From positions 1 to 64,000 of the forward strand of contig REAW01000015.1 of assembly GCA_004293725.1 (NCBI GenBank): 64,000 bases of DNA, written 5' to 3'. A model generated the notes under the pieces. It was not told the DNA's origin. It ran no database searches and saw only the letters and a list, made by a program, of their open reading frames with translations. The position numbers were made by a program, and so were the translations under genes. Origin of the DNA: Curvibacter sp. (GTDB taxonomy: Bacteria; Pseudomonadota; Gammaproteobacteria; Burkholderiales; Burkholderiaceae_C). Positions 44,801 to 53,354 of this stretch are shown here, in pieces (the first letter of the stretch is position 1; each line of letters starts with the position of its first letter).

Positions 44801-45008
44801 CGCCGTGCGTCGTTTGCGCCCGATTGTGTTGACGGCTGCTGCAGCCGTGCTGGCCATGATTCCCTTGTCCCGCTCGGTTTTTTGGGGGCCCATGGCCGTG
44901 GCCATCATGGGCGGATTGATAGTAGCGACCGTTTTGACTTTGCTGGCTTTGCCCGCCATGTACGCCGCTTGGTTTCGCGTGAAGCGAGAGGAGAAAATTC
45001 CGGTCTAA
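41853..45008 (+). CDS. RND-family efflux transporter permease
   Basis: Proton-driven inner-membrane pump of the AcrB/HAE-like superfamily, 1051 residues with the usual 12 helices in two halves and two large periplasmic loops. The acidic proton-relay pair is in helix 4 (LLVDDAIIAVEMM). The QVTDKIERTLQEVPYADKIRS region and a second-half GVIALMGMIQRNSVILIDQIE segment are also typical. It follows the adaptor gene by 7 bases. No outer-membrane channel gene follows, so a shared TolC-type channel is probably used. The substrate range cannot be read from sequence. Confidence 0.94.
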   Translation: MKLDEPNPGFNLSKWALDHPALTRYLMIVLLLLGVAAYFQLGQDEDPPFTFRAMVVRTYWPGATAQQVAEQVTDKIERTLQEVPYADKIRSYSKPGESQIIFQIKDSSKPSDVPHVWYSVRKKVGDIRGTLPGGVVGPFFNDDFGDVYGVIYALEADGFNYAELKGFADDVRQRLLRVPDVAKVELFGAQDEKLYIEISQKRLAQLGLDMNQVLAQLGQQNAVESAGAVQTPLDVVQVRVGGQFNRVEELQAMPIRGASGNQLQLKDIATIAKGYVDPPSVKVHHQGKEVIALGVSMAKGGDIIALGRSLDSVFKGIERDLPAGIKLVQLQDQPQAVSKSVSEFVKVLIEAVVIVLAVSFIALGLHKRPGNHPLWRRWILDIRPGLVVGITIPLVLAVTFLGMYYWGIGLHKISLGSLIIALGLLVDDAIIAVEMMVRKMEEGYDKVRAATFAYEVTAMPMLTGTLITAVGFLPIGMAKSSVGEYTYAIFAVTVLALILSWFVSVYFVPYLGTLLLKEHKHIAGDESVHAEHFDTPFYNGFRKTVNWCVQHRWVTIGATVLVFALGIVGMGKVQQQFFPDSSRPEVLVDVWFPEGTSFAANQAVTQRLEQRLMQEEGVNTVSTWIGSGVPRFYLPLDQVFPQSNVSQFIIMSKDLKVRESLRVKLPALLASEFPEVRGRVKLLPNGPPIPYPVQFRVVGPDPIALRDRADEVKAVMRASANTRGVNDNWNESVKVLRLEVDQAKARALGVTSQSIAQASKSMLSGTTVGQYREGDKLIDIVLRQPQDERNAITDIANAYLPTASGKSIPLTQIAKPVFTWEPGVMWRENRNYAITVQSDIVEGLQGATVSAELMPQLKAMEAKWQQLGMQGYRIEVAGAVEESSKGSASIVAGVPIMLFLTFTLLMLQLQSFSRALLVFITGPLGIAGVAGALILLGRPFGFVALLGVIALMGMIQRNSVILIDQIEQDRAAGVPAWDAIVESAVRRLRPIVLTAAAAVLAMIPLSRSVFWGPMAVAIMGGLIVATVLTLLALPAMYAAWFRVKREEKIPV

Positions 45009-45055
45009 ATCGTGGAGGTGTTTCTGCAGGTTAAAATAGCGGGCTGACCGATTTC

Positions 45056-45120
45056 AAATGGGTGGTCTAGGCCTTGCAGGTATTCCCTGCAAGTGCATCA
45101 GGCCTCCCATTTTTGTTTTT
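45056..45120 (+). terminator. Long hairpin with T-run between RND operon and tRNA-Leu
   Basis: Nested inverted repeats (AAATGGG / CCCATTT outside, GGCCT / AGGCC, TTGCAGG / CCTGCAA inside) are followed by a long T-run. It looks like a rho-independent terminator for the efflux operon. The T-run ends 1-4 bases before the tRNA 5' end, so it also lies in any tRNA leader transcribed from upstream. Confidence 0.75.
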
Positions 45121-45123
45121 TTT

Positions 45124-45210
45124 GCGCGGGTGGCGAAATTGGTAGACGCACCAGGTTTAGGTCCTGACGCTGGCAACAGTGTGGGGGTTCGAGTCCCCCC
45201 CCGCGCACCA
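45124..45210 (+). tRNA. tRNA-Leu (anticodon UAG)
   Basis: An 87-base class II tRNA. The acceptor stem is GCGCGGG / CCCGCGC with discriminator A and encoded CCA. The anticodon loop contains TAG (CUA codon family). It has a long variable arm and a T arm GGGGG-TTCGAGT-CCCCC. It lies 68 bases before tig and the two may be co-transcribed. Confidence 0.95.
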
Positions 45211-45278
45211 ACCATTAATAGGCATCCCATGGGTGCCGCAGGTGAAAGTCCTGCCAATACCACTATTAGGAGTTAGCC

Positions 45279-46589
45279 ATGGCCGTTACTGTAGAAACTC
45301 TGGAAAAGCTGGAACGCAAGATCACCTTGACCCTTCCAGTGGGTGTTATCCAGACTGAAGTGGACAGCCGTCTGCGCAAGTTGGCCCGCACTGTGAAGAT
45401 GGACGGTTTCCGGCCGGGCAAAGTTCCCATGAATGTGGTGACCCAACGTTACGGCTACTCCGTACATTACGAAGTGATGAACGACAAGGTGGGCGAAGCT
45501 TTTGCATCTGCTGCGAATGAAGCCAAGCTACGCGTAGCCGGCCAGCCGAAGATCACAGAAAGTGAAGCGGCTCCAGAAGGCCAAATGGCATTCGACGCGG
45601 TGTTTGAAGTCTTTCCTGAAGTCAAGATCGGGGACTTGGCGACGGCTGAAGTTGAAAAGCTGGCGGCTGATGTCACTGACGAGGCGATCGACAAAACCAT
45701 CGAAATCTTGCGTAAGCAACGCCGTACTTTTGCCCAACGCGCCCAAGGTACTGCCGCGCAAGATACTGACCGCGCGACCGTTGATTTCGAAGGCAAGATT
45801 GACGGCGAGCCATTTGCCGGTGGTAAGGCAGTTGACTTTCAGTTTATTTTGGGCGACGGCCAGATGCTGAAAGAATTTGAAGACGCCACCCGTGGCATGA
45901 AAACCGGTGAAAGCAAAACTTTCCCTCTCGCTTTTCCTGCGGATTACCACGGTAAAGACGTCGCCGGTAAAACCGCTGATTTCATGGTGACCCTGAAGAA
46001 GCTCGAAGCGGCCAACCTGCCCGCCGTGGATGCTGAGTTGGCTGCGTCCTTAGGTATTGCCGAAGGCACGGTAGAAGCCCTGCGTGCGGACATTCGCAAG
46101 AATCTTGAGCGAGAAGTCAAAAATCGCTTGCTGGCGCGCAACAAGCAGGCAGCCATGGATGCTTTGGTTTCCAAAGCTGAGCTCGACCTTCCCAAGTCCA
46201 GCGTTCAGGCTGAATTGGACCGCATGATTGAAAACGCCCGCGCTGATTTGAAGCAGCGTGGAATCAAGGATGCAGACAAAGCGCCTATCCCTGACGACAT
46301 TTTCCGCCCCCAGGCAGAGCGCCGTGTGCGTTTGGGCCTGGTGGTTGCTGAGTTGGTTCGCTCCAATGACTTGGCGGCCAAGCCTGAGCAAATCAAGGCC
46401 CATGTGGACGAATTGGCTGCTAGCTACGAAAAACCCGCTGATGTGGTGCGCTGGTACTTGGGCGACAACCGTCGCATGGCGGAAGTCGAAGCTATTGTGA
46501 TTGAAAACAACGTGACTGAGTTCGTATTGGCCAAGGCCAAAGTCACTGCCAAGGTGGTGTCTTTTGATGATCTGATGGGTCAGAACTAA
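45279..46589 (+). CDS. tig: Trigger factor
   Basis: Ribosome-associated chaperone and peptidyl-prolyl isomerase that meets nascent chains. The 436-residue product has the N-terminal ribosome-binding domain with the signature GFRPGKVPMNVV (near residue 47; the family motif is GFRxGKxP), a central FKBP-type domain (about 160-245; TVDFEGKIDGEPFAGG) and a long helical C-terminal domain. The start has a good ribosome binding site (AGGAG). It heads the tig-clpP-clpX-lon cluster common in proteobacteria. Confidence 0.97.
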   Translation: MAVTVETLEKLERKITLTLPVGVIQTEVDSRLRKLARTVKMDGFRPGKVPMNVVTQRYGYSVHYEVMNDKVGEAFASAANEAKLRVAGQPKITESEAAPEGQMAFDAVFEVFPEVKIGDLATAEVEKLAADVTDEAIDKTIEILRKQRRTFAQRAQGTAAQDTDRATVDFEGKIDGEPFAGGKAVDFQFILGDGQMLKEFEDATRGMKTGESKTFPLAFPADYHGKDVAGKTADFMVTLKKLEAANLPAVDAELAASLGIAEGTVEALRADIRKNLEREVKNRLLARNKQAAMDALVSKAELDLPKSSVQAELDRMIENARADLKQRGIKDADKAPIPDDIFRPQAERRVRLGLVVAELVRSNDLAAKPEQIKAHVDELAASYEKPADVVRWYLGDNRRMAEVEAIVIENNVTEFVLAKAKVTAKVVSFDDLMGQN

Positions 46590-46627
46590 TTGACCATGTG
46601 CTTGGCGTGTTTTGCACGCTGCTAGAG

Positions 46628-46674
46628 AAATGGGGCTTGCGCGGGACTTGCAGTCCGGCGGTCAAGCCCCATTT
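46628..46674. repeat. Perfect 12-bp inverted repeat between tig and clpP
   Basis: AAATGGGGCTTG (46628-46639) is exactly reverse-complementary to CAAGCCCCATTT (46663-46674). Inside the 23-base loop is a second perfect hairpin (GGACT-TGC-AGTCC). As RNA this could fold stably near the end of the tig transcript; as DNA the right arm carries the clpP -10 element. Confidence 0.85.
46647..46674 (+). promoter_or_regulatory. Sigma-32-like heat-shock promoter for clpP
   Basis: CTTGCA (46647), a 14-base spacer and CCCCATTT (46667-46674) match the heat-shock promoter layout CTTGAAA-N13-15-CCCCATNT, with a perfect -10 block. It lies 54 bases before the clpP ATG. Confidence 0.6.
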
Positions 46675-46727
46675 GCATGGTCGGTTGGGTTTTTCGGTAC
46701 AGTTACATCATTCAATTTGGAGAGCAT

Positions 46728-47357
46728 ATGAACGTGAAATATGGAATGTCCGGCGCAATGGAAACCCAGGCTTTGGGCATGGTCCCCATGGTCATCGAGC
46801 AGTCAGGCCGTGGCGAGCGCTCCTACGATATTTATTCACGCTTGCTCAAAGAGCGCGTTATTTTTCTGGTGGGTCCCGTCAATGACCAGACCGCGAATCT
46901 GGTAGTAGCGCAATTACTGTTCTTGGAAAGCGAGAACCCTGACAAGGACATCTCGTTCTACATTAACTCACCAGGTGGCTCGGTGAGCGCCGGCATGGCA
47001 ATTTACGACACCATGAACTTCATCAAACCGGATGTATCAACGCTGTGCACCGGTATGGCGGCCAGCATGGGCGCTTTTTTGCTCGCTGCAGGCGCCAAAG
47101 GCAAACGATTCTCTCTGCCTAACTCCAAGGTCATGATCCACCAGCCTTTGGGCGGCACACAAGGCCAAGCGACGGAGATAGAGATTCATGCGCGCGAAAT
47201 CCTCAAGACCCGAGAGCAACTCAACAAGATATTGGCGGAGCGCACGGGTCAGCCGTTGGAAAAAATCGAGCGGGATACCGAACGCGATTACTACTTGTCA
47301 GCAGATGAAGCCAAGGAATATGGCTTGGTAGATCAGGTTATCGCCAAGCGCGCCTGA
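46728..47357 (+). CDS. clpP: ATP-dependent Clp protease proteolytic subunit
   Basis: Serine peptidase that forms the tetradecameric chamber used by ClpX and ClpA. The 209-residue product has the nucleophile Ser113 (GMAASMGAF), His138 (MIHQPLGG) and the aspartate in the [18 protein letters not shown] region. The N-terminal 15 residues may be a self-cleaved propeptide. The start at 46728 is preceded by GGAGAG. The gene precedes clpX but is separated from it by a terminator. Confidence 0.98.
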   Translation: MNVKYGMSGAMETQALGMVPMVIEQSGRGERSYDIYSRLLKERVIFLVGPVNDQTANLVVAQLLFLESENPDKDISFYINSPGGSVSAGMAIYDTMNFIKPDVSTLCTGMAASMGAFLLAAGAKGKRFSLPNSKVMIHQPLGGTQGQATEIEIHAREILKTREQLNKILAERTGQPLEKIERDTERDYYLSADEAKEYGLVDQVIAKRA

Positions 47358-47379
47358 TTGAGCGGCCATAGGCCCATTC

Positions 47380-47415
47380 AACGGTGTCTTTCTGCTCGAG
47401 AGACACCGTTTTTAT
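47380..47415 (+). terminator. Intrinsic terminator between clpP and clpX
   Basis: A perfect 10-bp stem (AACGGTGTCT / AGACACCGTT, 11-base loop) runs into TTTTTATTT. It implies that clpP and clpX can be transcribed separately here. Confidence 0.85.
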
Positions 47416-47457
47416 TTGGTTATCATTGCTTAACTTAGCGAAAAAGGCAGATTTCAC

Positions 47458-48723
<1,266 letters not shown>

Positions 48724-48813
48724 AGCATTTCCACCCAAGGGCCTTATTTGCATGGCTTTTGGGAGAGTACACCTGATTTTGCGTGCGTTGTTGCCACCCA
48801 TAATGGCAGTGCG

Positions 48814-48842
48814 CTTGAATTTCAGGCAACTCGGTCCATATT
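48814..48842 (+). promoter_or_regulatory. Sigma-32-like heat-shock promoter for lon
   Basis: CTTGAA (48814), a 15-base spacer and TCCATATT (48835-48842) resemble the sigma-32 consensus. It lies 24 bases before the lon ATG. lon is a classic heat-shock gene, which supports the call. Confidence 0.55.
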
Positions 48843-48866
48843 CAACAGGTAACGAAAAGGTTTCCC

Positions 48867-51308
48867 ATGTCTGGCCATACACCCCTGCCTGCTACCCCCA
48901 TTGATTTGCCATTGTTGCCTCTGCGTGACGTGGTCGTTTTTCCCCACATGGTGATTCCACTATTCGTTGGGCGTCCCAAAAGTATTAAGGCGCTGGAAGC
49001 CGCGATGGAGGCCGAGCGCCGCATCATGCTTGTGGCACAAAAGGCCGCAGCAAAAGATGATCCGGTTGTGTCCGACATGTTTGATGTGGGCTGTGTGTCA
49101 ACTATTTTGCAGATGTTGAAGCTGCCAGACGGCACCGTAAAGGTGCTGGTTGAAGGACACCAACGTGCGAGCGTCAACGAAATAGTGGAGGGCGAGCAGC
49201 ACTTCATGGCCAACGTCACGCCAATCGAAACACCCGATCAGGCTACGGACGGCGCCCGGAAAGCCGCCAGTGAAGTGGAAGCGTTGCGCCGGGCTGTGAT
49301 GCAGCAGTTCGACCAGTACGTGAAGCTGAACAAGAAGATTCCCCCTGAAATTCTGACTTCCATCTCCAGCATTGACGATGCTGGGCGCTTGGCGGACACC
49401 ATTGCGGCGCATTTGCCCCTGAAACTAGACAGCAAGCAAACCGTGCTGAGCCTGCCCCTCGTGAAGGACCGTTTGGAAAACTTGTTCGAACAAATAGAAC
49501 GAGAAGTAGACATCCTAAATGTGGACAAGAAGATCCGTGGGCGCGTGAAGCGTCAGATGGAAAAGAACCAGCGCGACTTCTATTTGAATGAGCAGGTCAA
49601 GGCCATCCAGAAGGAACTGGGCGAAGGTGAAGACGGTGCCGACATTGATGAAATTGAGAAAAAAATCAAGGCTGCAAAGATGCCCAAGGAGGCGTTGAAG
49701 AAAGCCGAGGCTGAACTCAAGAAGCTAAAGTTGATGTCCCCCATGTCGGCCGAGGCAACGGTGGTGCGGAACTACATTGAGGTGCTGACCGGTTTGCCAT
49801 GGACTGCCAAGACCAAAATCAAGCACAACTTGGTCAACGCTGAAAATGTGTTGAACGAAGACCACTACGGACTCGATAAAGTCAAAGACCGCATTTTGGA
49901 ATATCTTGCTGTGCAACAGCGCGTTGACAAGGTGAAGGCGCCGATCTTGTGCTTGGTCGGTCCTCCAGGGGTTGGCAAGACGTCGCTGGGGCAATCCATT
50001 GCCAAAGCCACTGGCCGCAAGTATGTGCGTATGGCGTTGGGTGGAATGCGTGACGAAGCGGAAATTCGCGGACACCGCCGCACCTACATCGGCGCCATGC
50101 CAGGGAAGGTGTTGCAAAGCTTGTCTAAAGTTGGCACTCGCAATCCGCTTTTCTTGTTGGATGAAATTGACAAGTTGGGCACCGATTTTCGTGGTGACCC
50201 CAGCAGTGCGCTGCTGGAAGTGTTGGACCCGGAGCAAAACAGCAAGTTTGGGGATCACTATGTCGAGGTGGACTACGACCTCAGTGATGTGATGTTTGTG
50301 GCAACCAGCAACTCCATGAATATTCCTCCAGCCCTGTTGGACCGCATGGAAGTGATACGCCTTTCCGGTTACACCGAAGACGAAAAAACCAACATTGCCA
50401 TCACCTACTTGTTGCCCAAGCAGATGAAGAACAATGGAGTGAAGGCTAGCGAGCTGGCAATATCTGAGGCTGCGGTTCGCGACATCGTGCGCTACTACAC
50501 CCGCGAGGCGGGGGTTCGATCCCTGGAACGTGAACTCTCCAAGATCTGCCGCAAAGTGGTCAAGGGCCTGTTGCTGAAAAAGTTGGAGCCACAGGTGGTG
50601 GTGTCAGCGGACAATTTGAACGACTACCTCGGTGTGCGCAAGTACACCTACGGACGTGCAGAAGAGCAGAACCAGGTCGGTCAAGTCGTTGGCTTGGCTT
50701 GGACAGAGGTCGGTGGTGATCTGCTGACTATCGAAGCGGCGCTGACACCCGGCAAAGGGGTGATTACCCGTACCGGATCTCTGGGCGATGTCATGAAAGA
50801 GTCTGTGGAGGCTGCGCGGACCGTGGTGCGTAGTCGTTCGCGTCGTTTGGGTATCAAGGATGAAGTGTTTGAGAAGAAAGACATTCACATCCATGTGCCC
50901 GACGGTGCAACGCCCAAAGATGGCCCGAGCGCCGGCGCTGCCATGGCCACCGCGTTTGTGTCCGCCTTAACCGGTATTGCCGTGCGTGGCGATGTGGCGA
51001 TGACCGGCGAAATCACACTGCGGGGTGAAATTACGGAAATCGGTGGTTTGAAAGAAAAATTGTTGGCGGCTCTGCGGGGCGGCATTAAAACAGTTTTGAT
51101 CCCCGAGCAGAACGCGAAAGACTTGCAGGATATCCCCGAGAACGTCAAAAACGGCCTCGAGATTGTGCCCGTGCGATGGATCGACCAAGTTCTGGAGCTG
51201 GCGCTGGAGTCATTGCCAGTACCGCTGCCAGACGATGAGCCAGTGGCTGCATCGGCAGTGCCAGCGGTAGACTCTGAGGTTCAGTTGACAGAGGCGATCA
51301 AACACTAA
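48867..51308 (+). CDS. lon: ATP-dependent protease La (Lon)
   Basis: Cytoplasmic AAA+ serine protease that degrades damaged and regulatory proteins. The 813-residue product has the N-terminal substrate-binding LON domain (LPLLPLRDVVVFPHMVIPLFVGR), a coiled-coil, Walker A GPPGVGKTSLGQ, Walker B LFLLDEIDKLG and the C-terminal protease domain with the catalytic Ser in PKDGPSAGAA and Lys in GGLKEKLLAA. The length is normal. It is the last protein gene of the tig-clpP-clpX-lon cluster, and the downstream tRNAs are read from their own promoter. Confidence 0.98.
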   Translation: MSGHTPLPATPIDLPLLPLRDVVVFPHMVIPLFVGRPKSIKALEAAMEAERRIMLVAQKAAAKDDPVVSDMFDVGCVSTILQMLKLPDGTVKVLVEGHQRASVNEIVEGEQHFMANVTPIETPDQATDGARKAASEVEALRRAVMQQFDQYVKLNKKIPPEILTSISSIDDAGRLADTIAAHLPLKLDSKQTVLSLPLVKDRLENLFEQIEREVDILNVDKKIRGRVKRQMEKNQRDFYLNEQVKAIQKELGEGEDGADIDEIEKKIKAAKMPKEALKKAEAELKKLKLMSPMSAEATVVRNYIEVLTGLPWTAKTKIKHNLVNAENVLNEDHYGLDKVKDRILEYLAVQQRVDKVKAPILCLVGPPGVGKTSLGQSIAKATGRKYVRMALGGMRDEAEIRGHRRTYIGAMPGKVLQSLSKVGTRNPLFLLDEIDKLGTDFRGDPSSALLEVLDPEQNSKFGDHYVEVDYDLSDVMFVATSNSMNIPPALLDRMEVIRLSGYTEDEKTNIAITYLLPKQMKNNGVKASELAISEAAVRDIVRYYTREAGVRSLERELSKICRKVVKGLLLKKLEPQVVVSADNLNDYLGVRKYTYGRAEEQNQVGQVVGLAWTEVGGDLLTIEAALTPGKGVITRTGSLGDVMKESVEAARTVVRSRSRRLGIKDEVFEKKDIHIHVPDGATPKDGPSAGAAMATAFVSALTGIAVRGDVAMTGEITLRGEITEIGGLKEKLLAALRGGIKTVLIPEQNAKDLQDIPENVKNGLEIVPVRWIDQVLELALESLPVPLPDDEPVAASAVPAVDSEVQLTEAIKH

Positions 51309-51380
51309 GGCAGTACGGTCTTCTACTGCGGATAGGCAAAAAGTTTGCTTCCTTTACGCAGAGACGGCAAAAAACTGCGA

Positions 51381-51386
51381 TATAAT
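51381..51386 (+). promoter_or_regulatory. -10 element of the tRNA-Gly promoter
   Basis: A perfect TATAAT lies 14 bases before the tRNA-Gly 5' end. A matching -35 hexamer is not clear at standard spacing. Confidence 0.55.
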
Positions 51387-51400
51387 TTATGGCTTGAAAC

Positions 51401-51476
51401 GCGGGAATAGCTCAGTTGGTAGAGCGCAACCTTGCCAAGGTTGAGGTCGAGAGTTCGAGACTCTTTTCCCGCTCCA
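51401..51476 (+). tRNA. tRNA-Gly (anticodon GCC)
   Basis: A 76-base tRNA with acceptor stem GCGGGAA / TTCCCGC, encoded CCA end, anticodon loop TTGCCAA and T arm GAGAG-TTCGAGA-CTCTT. It is the first of a three-tRNA cluster after lon. Confidence 0.96.
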
Positions 51477-51481
51477 ATTCC

Positions 51482-51514
51482 AAAAAAGGGAAGCAAATAA
51501 GGCTTCCCTTTTTT
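51482..51514. terminator. Bidirectional terminator after tRNA-Gly
   Basis: A perfect 13-bp stem (AAAAAAGGGAAGC / GCTTCCCTTTTTT) with A-tract and T-tract arms. It would stop transcription in either direction. Confidence 0.85.
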
Positions 51515-51557
51515 ATTAGTTGAAACCCTATCATTTTGGGTTTTGACTGAAAAATTT

Positions 51558-51631
51558 GGCGCGGTAGCAAAGCGGTTATGCCCCGGATTGCAAATCCGGT
51601 TAGTCCGGTTCGACTCCGGACCGCGCCTCCA
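51558..51631 (+). tRNA. tRNA-Cys (anticodon GCA)
   Basis: A 74-base tRNA with acceptor stem GGCGCGG / CCGCGCC, encoded TCCA end and anticodon stem-loop GGATTGCAAATCC. It lies between two terminator-like hairpins. Confidence 0.96.
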
Positions 51632-51646
51632 GATTATTCTGGTCAC

Positions 51647-51685
51647 AAATGCCTCGTCGACTTCGGTTGTCGGGGCATTTTTGTT
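51647..51685 (+). terminator. Terminator between tRNA-Cys and tRNA-Leu
   Basis: Arms AAATGCC and GGCATTT with further pairing inside (TCG / CGG), followed by TTGTTT. A plausible intrinsic terminator. Confidence 0.6.
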
Positions 51686-51702
51686 TGACAATAGACCCTC
51701 GT

Positions 51703-51795
51703 GCCCGAGTGGTGAAATAGGTAGACACATCGGACTTAAAATCCGCCGCTTCGTGAATAACGGGCGTACCGGTTCGATTCCGGTCTCGGGCACCA
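51703..51795 (+). tRNA. tRNA-Leu (anticodon UAA)
   Basis: A 93-base class II tRNA with acceptor stem GCCCGAG / CTCGGGC, encoded ACCA end, anticodon loop with TAA and a long variable arm. It ends 12 bases before the next protein gene. Confidence 0.95.
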
Positions 51796-51807
51796 ACTAC
51801 AACTGCT

Positions 51808-52437
51808 ATGTCGAACTACAACCCCGCTTTCGAAATCCATGTTCATGGGCAAGTTCTGCTGCGCGCAGATGTTACTTTTGCGCAATTGCAAGACGCCTTG
51901 AAACCGATGTGGAACTACGCTGGGGCCAAGTCGCTTACTGATGGGGCCAAGAGCAGCTACGAAGACGAGCCTGGCCTTCAGTTCGATGCGAATGACCACA
52001 TGCTGCAGATGTGTTGGACAGTAGCCGGCGACGAAGACTTTCGGCAAGCGTTAGACGAAGTCTGCATGAACCTCAACGAATTGGCGGATGCCGGTGCTGC
52101 AATTGAGGTTACCTTTTATGACGCCGAATTTGACGAGGAGGAACCATCCGCTGGCGGTGCATCTCGCGATGACTTCGTAGTCTTGTTTGTGGGTCCTAAC
52201 CCTGCTTCCATCATGCAAGTTCAGCGCGACTTGCTGGTCCAAGACCTCATCAATCTCATGGAGCGCCATTTTGATGGGGCTGAGTTGGGTGGCGTAGTCG
52301 CAGAGGTCGACAAACTGTTCACCCAGCGCTTTGACGCGCTGGTGAGTTCACTTGAAATTGGAAAACCGCCGCGTGGTTCCGGTGGGGCCTTTGGCGGTGG
52401 TCATGGTGGTGGGCGAAAGCCACGGCACTTGCACTGA
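51808..52437 (+). CDS. Conserved protein of unknown function with Gly/His-rich tail
   Basis: A cytoplasmic protein of 209 residues with no signal peptide or membrane helix. The body (FEIHVHGQVLLRADVTFAQLQDALKPMWNYAG, then DEDFRQALDEVCMNLNELADAGAAIEVTFYD) is acidic and looks like a compact alpha/beta fold. The last 20 residues are Gly-rich and end RKPRHLH, which could bind metal or RNA. It resembles conserved Comamonadaceae proteins I have seen annotated only as a DUF (possibly DUF6806, not certain). It begins 12 bases after tRNA-Leu. Confidence 0.8.
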   Translation: MSNYNPAFEIHVHGQVLLRADVTFAQLQDALKPMWNYAGAKSLTDGAKSSYEDEPGLQFDANDHMLQMCWTVAGDEDFRQALDEVCMNLNELADAGAAIEVTFYDAEFDEEEPSAGGASRDDFVVLFVGPNPASIMQVQRDLLVQDLINLMERHFDGAELGGVVAEVDKLFTQRFDALVSSLEIGKPPRGSGGAFGGGHGGGRKPRHLH

Positions 52438-52449
52438 TTTGCATTTGAT

Positions 52450-52464
52450 GAAGCCACTGGCTTC
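52450..52464. terminator. Possible terminator between convergent genes
   Basis: A perfect 6-bp stem GAAGCC-ACT-GGCTTC lies 12 bases after the stop of the unknown gene and before the convergent GntR gene. There is no long T-run, so the call is weak. Confidence 0.35.
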
Positions 52465-52495
52465 TTGGAAATGACTGGGGCCCGGCATCTTCCGT

Positions 52496-53167
52496 TTAGT
52501 TAGCGGCATCCAATCCATTTAGAAAATGTTCCTGCATGCACTGCTGCGTGCGCGCTGCATCCCGCGCCAGCAGCGCGGCCATGATGGCCTGGTGTTCGGC
52601 CAGTGACTCGGCAATGCGGCCGGTCTTGAGCAGGGAGTTGTGGCGGTTGAGTTTCATGACCTTGCGCAGGTCGGCCACCATTTGGTCGCGCCAGCGGTTG
52701 TTGGCGATTTCCAGCAGCCGCATGTGAAATTGCTCGTTCAGAGCAAAGAACTTGTCGGTGGTGTCTTTGCCCGGTTTGGCCGCGGCTTCCAGCGCTTTGT
52801 GCAGTGCTTGCAGCTCCTTTAGCTCGGCATCGGTGGCTTTGGTGGCGACTACCGCAGCCGCGTCGCTCTCCAGCAGGCTGAGCAGGTGGTACACGTCGGC
52901 CAGGTCTTGCTGCGAAACCTCGGTCACATAGGCGCCGCGGCGCACCTTCATGGTCACCAGGCCTTCCGCGGCCAACACTTTCAGGGCCTCGCGCAGGGGG
53001 GTGCGGCTGATGCCAAATTCTTCTGCAATCTTCAGTTCATCTATCCAGCTGCCGGGCTCCAACTCGCGCTTGAAGATGCGCTGGCGCAGCAGCTCGGCCA
53101 CTTCCTCATACAGAGGGCGGGGGGCCAGAGACACGGCGGGGCGGGCGTCAGACATCACAACAGACAT
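52496..53167 (-). CDS. GntR-family (FadR subfamily) transcriptional regulator
   Basis: DNA-binding regulator of about 223 residues. The N-terminal winged helix-turn-helix (PLYEEVAELLRQRIFKRELEPGSWI, FGISRTPLREALKVLAAEGLV) is standard GntR, and the C-terminal FCD ligand domain (about 95-215; LLESDAAAVVA, NEQFHMRLLEIANN, EHQAIMAALLARD) places it in the FadR group, whose metal-dependent pocket binds carboxylates or acyl compounds. It diverges from the methylmalonyl-CoA mutase gene across an A/T-rich region (53200-53260), so it may regulate the propionyl-CoA genes (inference). ATG 53155 is an alternative start. Confidence 0.85.
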   Translation of the reverse strand: MSVVMSDARPAVSLAPRPLYEEVAELLRQRIFKRELEPGSWIDELKIAEEFGISRTPLREALKVLAAEGLVTMKVRRGAYVTEVSQQDLADVYHLLSLLESDAAAVVATKATDAELKELQALHKALEAAAKPGKDTTDKFFALNEQFHMRLLEIANNRWRDQMVADLRKVMKLNRHNSLLKTGRIAESLAEHQAIMAALLARDAARTQQCMQEHFLNGLDAAN

Positions 53168-53354
53168 GCAAAAACGGTTGGTTCCAGAAGTTGGTGGATT
53201 GTAAGCTGCAATCAATATTTTGAATCAATAATTATGAATAATGTAAACTCGACGTACTGGTGTGGCCCATAAATCCACGCTTTGCAAAACAGGTTTGCAC
53301 AGGCTTAATGCTGGACGCAGCCTGTCCCAACGCCCACATGATTGCAACTTTGCC

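Noticed and set aside
51323-51796. Minus-strand open frame of 157 codons across the tRNA cluster
   Set aside because: It is antisense to tRNA-Gly, tRNA-Cys and tRNA-Leu; such frames are common false proteins and there is no start signal.
53262-53354. N-terminal extension of the mutase reading frame
   Set aside because: The 31 extra codons lie in the A/T-rich divergent promoter region and do not resemble the family; the start at 53355 fits known mutases.
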